Below, piece after piece: positions 7,515-10,497 of a DNA stretch of 10,497 nt. The DNA is from Bacteroidales bacterium (GTDB taxonomy: Bacteria; Bacteroidota; Bacteroidia; Bacteroidales; UBA7960). Every line of letters starts with the position of its first letter. The stretch's first letter is position 1. The stretch spans positions 1 through 10,497 of the forward strand of contig SLOR01000198.1 in NCBI GenBank assembly GCA_007132395.1. The letters are read 5' to 3'. A program made the position numbers and the translations under genes. Under the pieces are notes generated by a model that did not search any database, had not been told where the DNA came from, and saw only the letters and a program-made list of their open reading frames with translations.

Positions 7515-8768
7515 ATGAGTATTCAAAGTATAAAGCAACGTTTTGGAATTATCGGGCATGCACCTGCTCTTGACAGGGCTATTGATGTGGCCATGCAGGT
7601 GGCTCCTACCGATATCAGTGTGATGATTACCGGAGAAAGTGGAGTAGGAAAGGAAGCATTCCCTAAAATCATTCATCACCTAAGTGCCCGAAAGCATGGG
7701 CCTTTTATTGCTGTAAACTGCGGGGCTATACCCGAGGGGACCATTGATTCGGAACTGTTTGGGCACGAAAAGGGTTCGTTTACCGGGGCACATGAAGCAC
7801 GAAGAGGCTATTTTGAAGTGGTAAATAACGGTACCATTTTCCTTGATGAGGTGGCCGAGCTGCCATTGCTGACCCAGGTGCGTTTGCTGAGGGTGCTGGA
7901 AAGTGGCGAGTTTATGAAGGTAGGCTCGTCAAAAGTGCTTAAAACCAATGTGAGAGTTGTGGCTGCCACCAATGTTAATTTGCAGGAGGCCATCAGTAAC
8001 GGCAAATTTCGCGAAGACCTTTATTACAGGCTTAACACGGTGCCCATCTTTGTACCTCCTTTGCGCGACAGGAACAACGACATTGTTATGTTGTTCAAGA
8101 AGTTTTCTGCCGATTTTGCCGAAAAGTACCGCATGCCTCCTCTGCAACTGAGTACCGATGCCGAACAGGTTCTGCAGCATTACCGCTGGCCCGGTAACGT
8201 AAGGCAGCTTAAAAATATGGCCGAGCAGATATCTGTTATTGAAGGCAGCCGAATTATTACTCCTGAGATAATTTACAAATACCTGCCGGCCAGTCAGGAG
8301 TCTAACCTGCCCGTGCTGGTAAGGGATATTAAAAGGAATGAGCCCGACATAAGTGAAAGAGATATCCTGTACCGATTGCTTTTCGATATGAGAAAAGATG
8401 TTACAGACTTGAAAAAAATTGTCGGGGAACTGCTTCGCAACGGGCAGGTGAGCGGTAACTTTCATGAGGAAAACCCGCATCTTATTAAAAATCTGTACCA
8501 GGAGGCAGAACATCATGCTTACAGAGGGAACAATTCTCAACTCGAAGATGACACGCCAGATGAGCACCATCAAATTATTGACAGCTATGAGGAGGACACC
8601 ACTGATTACCTGGAAGAAGAGAACCTGAGCATCCACAAAAAAGAAAGAGATTTGATAGTGCGGGCCTTGCAAAAGCATAACGGACGACGAAAAAAAGCCG
8701 CACAGGAGCTGGGAATCAGTGAGAGAACTCTTTACAGAAAAATCAAGGAATACGATGTTGGTGCATAA
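7515..8768 (+). CDS. Sigma-54-interacting transcriptional activator, AAA+ and Fis-type HTH, no receiver
   Basis: This is a bacterial enhancer-binding protein that uses ATP hydrolysis to open promoters held by sigma-54 RNA polymerase. It has 417 residues. The AAA+ domain begins almost at the N-terminus (GIIGHAPALDRAI, about 11). Motifs are Walker A GESGVGKE (40-47), the sigma-54-contact loop GSFTGA (87-92, a variant of GAFTGA), Walker B IFLDE (108-112), sensor I VVAATN (148-153), arginine-finger region FREDLYYRL (165-173) and sensor II WPGNVRQLKN (225-234). A linker of about 110 residues, very acidic towards its end (about 340-372), leads to a Fis-type helix-turn-helix (about 377-414, with KKAAQELGISERTLYRKI). 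There is no receiver, GAF, PAS or V4R sensor, so control must come from expression, the linker or a partner. Targets cannot be read from the window. lptE follows 62 bases downstream, suggesting an operon. Confidence 0.95.
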   Translation: MSIQSIKQRFGIIGHAPALDRAIDVAMQVAPTDISVMITGESGVGKEAFPKIIHHLSARKHGPFIAVNCGAIPEGTIDSELFGHEKGSFTGAHEARRGYFEVVNNGTIFLDEVAELPLLTQVRLLRVLESGEFMKVGSSKVLKTNVRVVAATNVNLQEAISNGKFREDLYYRLNTVPIFVPPLRDRNNDIVMLFKKFSADFAEKYRMPPLQLSTDAEQVLQHYRWPGNVRQLKNMAEQISVIEGSRIITPEIIYKYLPASQESNLPVLVRDIKRNEPDISERDILYRLLFDMRKDVTDLKKIVGELLRNGQVSGNFHEENPHLIKNLYQEAEHHAYRGNNSQLEDDTPDEHHQIIDSYEEDTTDYLEEENLSIHKKERDLIVRALQKHNGRRKKAAQELGISERTLYRKIKEYDVGA

Positions 8769-8830
8769 GGCTGCACTGAAGAATATAGTTAACAGTAAAC
8801 CAATTTATCTACAGCAAACAAGTATTTGCA

Positions 8831-9337
8831 ATGCAAAGAAATCTCGCTATTATTGTTTTTTTGGGAGGAATGCTGCTAATGCATGCCTGTGGTATTTACT
8901 CCTTTACCGGAGCTTCCATCCCACCGCAGGCTAAATCATTTTCGGTAGATCACTTCCCCAATCATGCCCCAATGGTGCAGCCCACTCTGAGCCAGGTTTT
9001 TACCGACGGGCTTAAAGATAAATTTTCAAGACAGACCAACCTCAGGCTTGTCAATGGTGTGGGCGATTTGCACTTTGAGGGATCCATCACCGGATACAGC
9101 GTACAGCCCCAGTCTATCGGTGCCGATGACAGGGCGCAGCAAAACCGGCTCACCGTGAGTGTTAGGGTACGCTTTGTGAATGAATATGAGCCGGATAACG
9201 ATTTTGAACAAACCTTTGCAAGATATTACGACTATGACAGCCGCAAAAGCCTGGCAGAAGTGGAAAATGAAGCCATGGATGCCATCGTGGAAGCGCTGGT
9301 TGAAGATATTTTTAACCGTGCCGTTGTAAACTGGTAA
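8831..9337 (+). CDS. lptE: LptE-family outer-membrane lipoprotein for LPS assembly
   Basis: LptE is an outer-membrane lipoprotein that plugs the LptD barrel and helps insert lipopolysaccharide into the outer leaflet. The product has 168 residues with a lipoprotein signal peptide: short basic start MQRN, hydrophobic core LAIIVFLGGMLLM, and lipobox MHAC with the lipidated cysteine C20. The mature part of about 149 residues starts CGIYSFTGASIPP, a pattern characteristic of Bacteroidota LptE-like proteins. It continues with FEGSITGYSVQP, the NRLTVSVRVRFVN strand region, DFEQTFARYYDYD, and ends EDIFNRAVVNW. Strands and the C-terminal helix fit the LptE fold. No promoter match lies in the 62-base gap after the activator, so it is probably cotranscribed with it. 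The Bacteroidota proteins differ strongly from E. coli LptE, so the role is by family assignment. Confidence 0.9.
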   Translation: MQRNLAIIVFLGGMLLMHACGIYSFTGASIPPQAKSFSVDHFPNHAPMVQPTLSQVFTDGLKDKFSRQTNLRLVNGVGDLHFEGSITGYSVQPQSIGADDRAQQNRLTVSVRVRFVNEYEPDNDFEQTFARYYDYDSRKSLAEVENEAMDAIVEALVEDIFNRAVVNW

Positions 9338-9349
9338 AATCCCTGAACT

Positions 9350-10497
9350 ATGCCAAATCAGCTTAAATTTCTGGAAATCATAGAAAAACCTTACCAACTG
9401 GATAAGGGGACGCTGTCGTTTCTGGAAAAAATGACACAGGAGTATCCCTACTGTCAGAGCCTGCAGATTCTTTTGGCAAAAAATCTTCAGGGCATGGATA
9501 AGCTTAATTTTGAAAAACAGGTAAATAAAGCTGCTGCCTATACCATTGACAGGAGAAAGTTTCAACGCTACATATCCGACAAGGACAAGCCCGAGGAAGT
9601 AATTGCGGGCAAGGAACCCCTTGAAGAAGAACGCCTGGAAGCAGAGAAGCCGCAGGTTTCGGAACCATCTGCCTTACACACCCCCAGGCCGGAAGCGCTG
9701 GAAACTCCCCGGGAAGCAGCAGAAGAACCTGCAAAGCTGGATGAAATTGATGCCCTAGAAGTTCAGCCGGAAGGAGATAGTATTCCGGAAAAACAGCAGG
9801 CCCATCAGGATGTGGCCGACCAAAAAATCAGCGGGGAGCCCGTAAGTGAGCTCAATGCTGAAGAGGCTGAAGGGAAGCGCGATGAGGACAAACCGGAAAC
9901 ATCCGCTCCGCCAATAGCCAACGAATCTTTGCTCGATATCGTTAAAAGACGGTTGAATGAAATTGCAGGAAGAAACAAAACAGAGCCACAGCAAAGCACT
10001 GCTCCGGCTAACAGGGAAGAAAAGCCTACCCGTACGCTTGCAGAAATTCCACCCATCGTGCAAAATGGCGGAATGAAAGGACATGAAGGCACATTGCCTT
10101 CGCAAGACATGGCTTTGCCCGATGAACAGCAACCCGCCTCTACCACGCAACCACAGGAGGGTACCGGCATGGGTACAAAGCCCGACTTATCAGATCTGGG
10201 AGCCATGGCAAGGGGCATGCGCAAAGCAAAATCTGCCAAAAAACCCGATATAAATTACCTGATAGACAAATTCCTGAAGGAAGAACCCAGAATCAAGATG
10301 AATAAAGAACTGCCCGAAGAGCAGGAAGATTTATCGGTTCCCAGCACCAACGAAGATCCTTCCCTGGTTTCGGAAACCTTAGCTGTTGTTTATCTTAAAC
10401 AAGGCAACAAAGAGAAGGCTCTGGACATATATGAAAAATTATGTTTGAAATTCCCGGAAAAAAGCAGTTACTTTGCAAAAAAAATTTTAGATATAAA
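9350..10497 (+). CDS. Glu/Pro-rich protein with conserved ends and C-terminal TPR-like motif, 3' end outside the window
   Basis: The frame opens at ATG 9350, 12 bases after lptE, and runs without a stop through the window end (382 complete codons plus two bases). The N-terminal segment (about 1-75) looks folded and helical, with EYPYCQSLQILLAKNL and KAAAYTIDRRKFQRYI. The middle (about 80-296) is low-complexity, rich in Glu, Pro, Ala and Gln, and probably disordered. The end is ordered again: NYLIDKFLKEEPRI (302-315), then a TPR-like helix pair (SETLAVVYLKQGNKEKALDIYEKL, about 341-364) ending in FPEKSSYFAKKI. This matches the uncharacterised TPR protein that often lies between lptE and secG in Bacteroidota; the true stop is probably within a few codons. 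No signal peptide or membrane segment was seen, so it is likely cytoplasmic. The specific function is unknown. Confidence 0.85.
   Translation, partial: MPNQLKFLEIIEKPYQLDKGTLSFLEKMTQEYPYCQSLQILLAKNLQGMDKLNFEKQVNKAAAYTIDRRKFQRYISDKDKPEEVIAGKEPLEEERLEAEKPQVSEPSALHTPRPEALETPREAAEEPAKLDEIDALEVQPEGDSIPEKQQAHQDVADQKISGEPVSELNAEEAEGKRDEDKPETSAPPIANESLLDIVKRRLNEIAGRNKTEPQQSTAPANREEKPTRTLAEIPPIVQNGGMKGHEGTLPSQDMALPDEQQPASTTQPQEGTGMGTKPDLSDLGAMARGMRKAKSAKKPDINYLIDKFLKEEPRIKMNKELPEEQEDLSVPSTNEDPSLVSETLAVVYLKQGNKEKALDIYEKLCLKFPEKSSYFAKKILDI

Noticed and set aside
7929..8678. 249-codon minus-strand frame across the sigma-54 activator
   Set aside because: It is opposite a well-supported AAA+ and HTH gene and has no domain of its own. 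Long antisense frames are common where codon bias removes reverse stops.
9504..10239. Minus-strand frames across the Glu/Pro-rich protein
   Set aside because: They are opposite a continuous plus-strand frame directly downstream of lptE whose ends match a known Bacteroidota protein type. The antisense products look like translations of low-complexity codons.

Overview
The window looks like a chromosomal core region of a member of the Bacteroidota, probably Bacteroidales or Marinilabiliales. Four things point there. The order sigma-54 activator, then LptE-type lipoprotein, then a Glu/Pro-rich protein with a TPR-like end is a conserved Bacteroidota arrangement. Shine-Dalgarno sequences are missing or badly spaced before most starts. 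Matches to the Bacteroidota -7 promoter element (TAnnTTTG) precede several genes. The protein family variants, such as the long MetG with a C-terminal tRNA-binding domain and the YSFTGASI start of mature LptE, are typical of the phylum. Genus and species cannot be named from this sequence.

Layout. Positions 7-1194 (+) encode Kbl, which acts in threonine breakdown, and end at a strong hairpin (1221-1258). Next come minus-strand genes: a 70-residue protein of unknown function (1374-1586), tRNA-Arg(CCT) (1683-1754), methionyl-tRNA synthetase MetG (1868-3943) and a large soluble hybrid sensor histidine kinase with four PAS-type sensor regions (4126-6996). A roughly 520-base AT-rich divergent intergenic region follows. 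It contains a paired-hairpin REP-like element (7035-7092) and a promoter facing right. From 7515 to the end, on the plus strand, lie a sigma-54 activator without a receiver domain, an LptE-family outer-membrane lipoprotein, and a TPR-ended protein cut off by the window edge.

How the genes work together. The three rightward genes are closely spaced (62 and 12 bases) and probably form one transcript linking a regulator to outer-membrane lipopolysaccharide assembly. The tRNA and the 70-residue gene may share a transcript. metG appears to have its own promoter. The kinase has a receiver but no DNA-binding output, and the divergent activator has no receiver, so a functional link between them is possible but unproven.

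No phage, CRISPR, insertion sequence or toxin-antitoxin system was seen. Most of the window is ordinary core genome. The less explained parts are the REP-like element, the sensorless activator with an acidic linker, the disordered TPR protein, the small conserved-looking 70-residue protein and a possible 30-codon ORF at 4037-4129.
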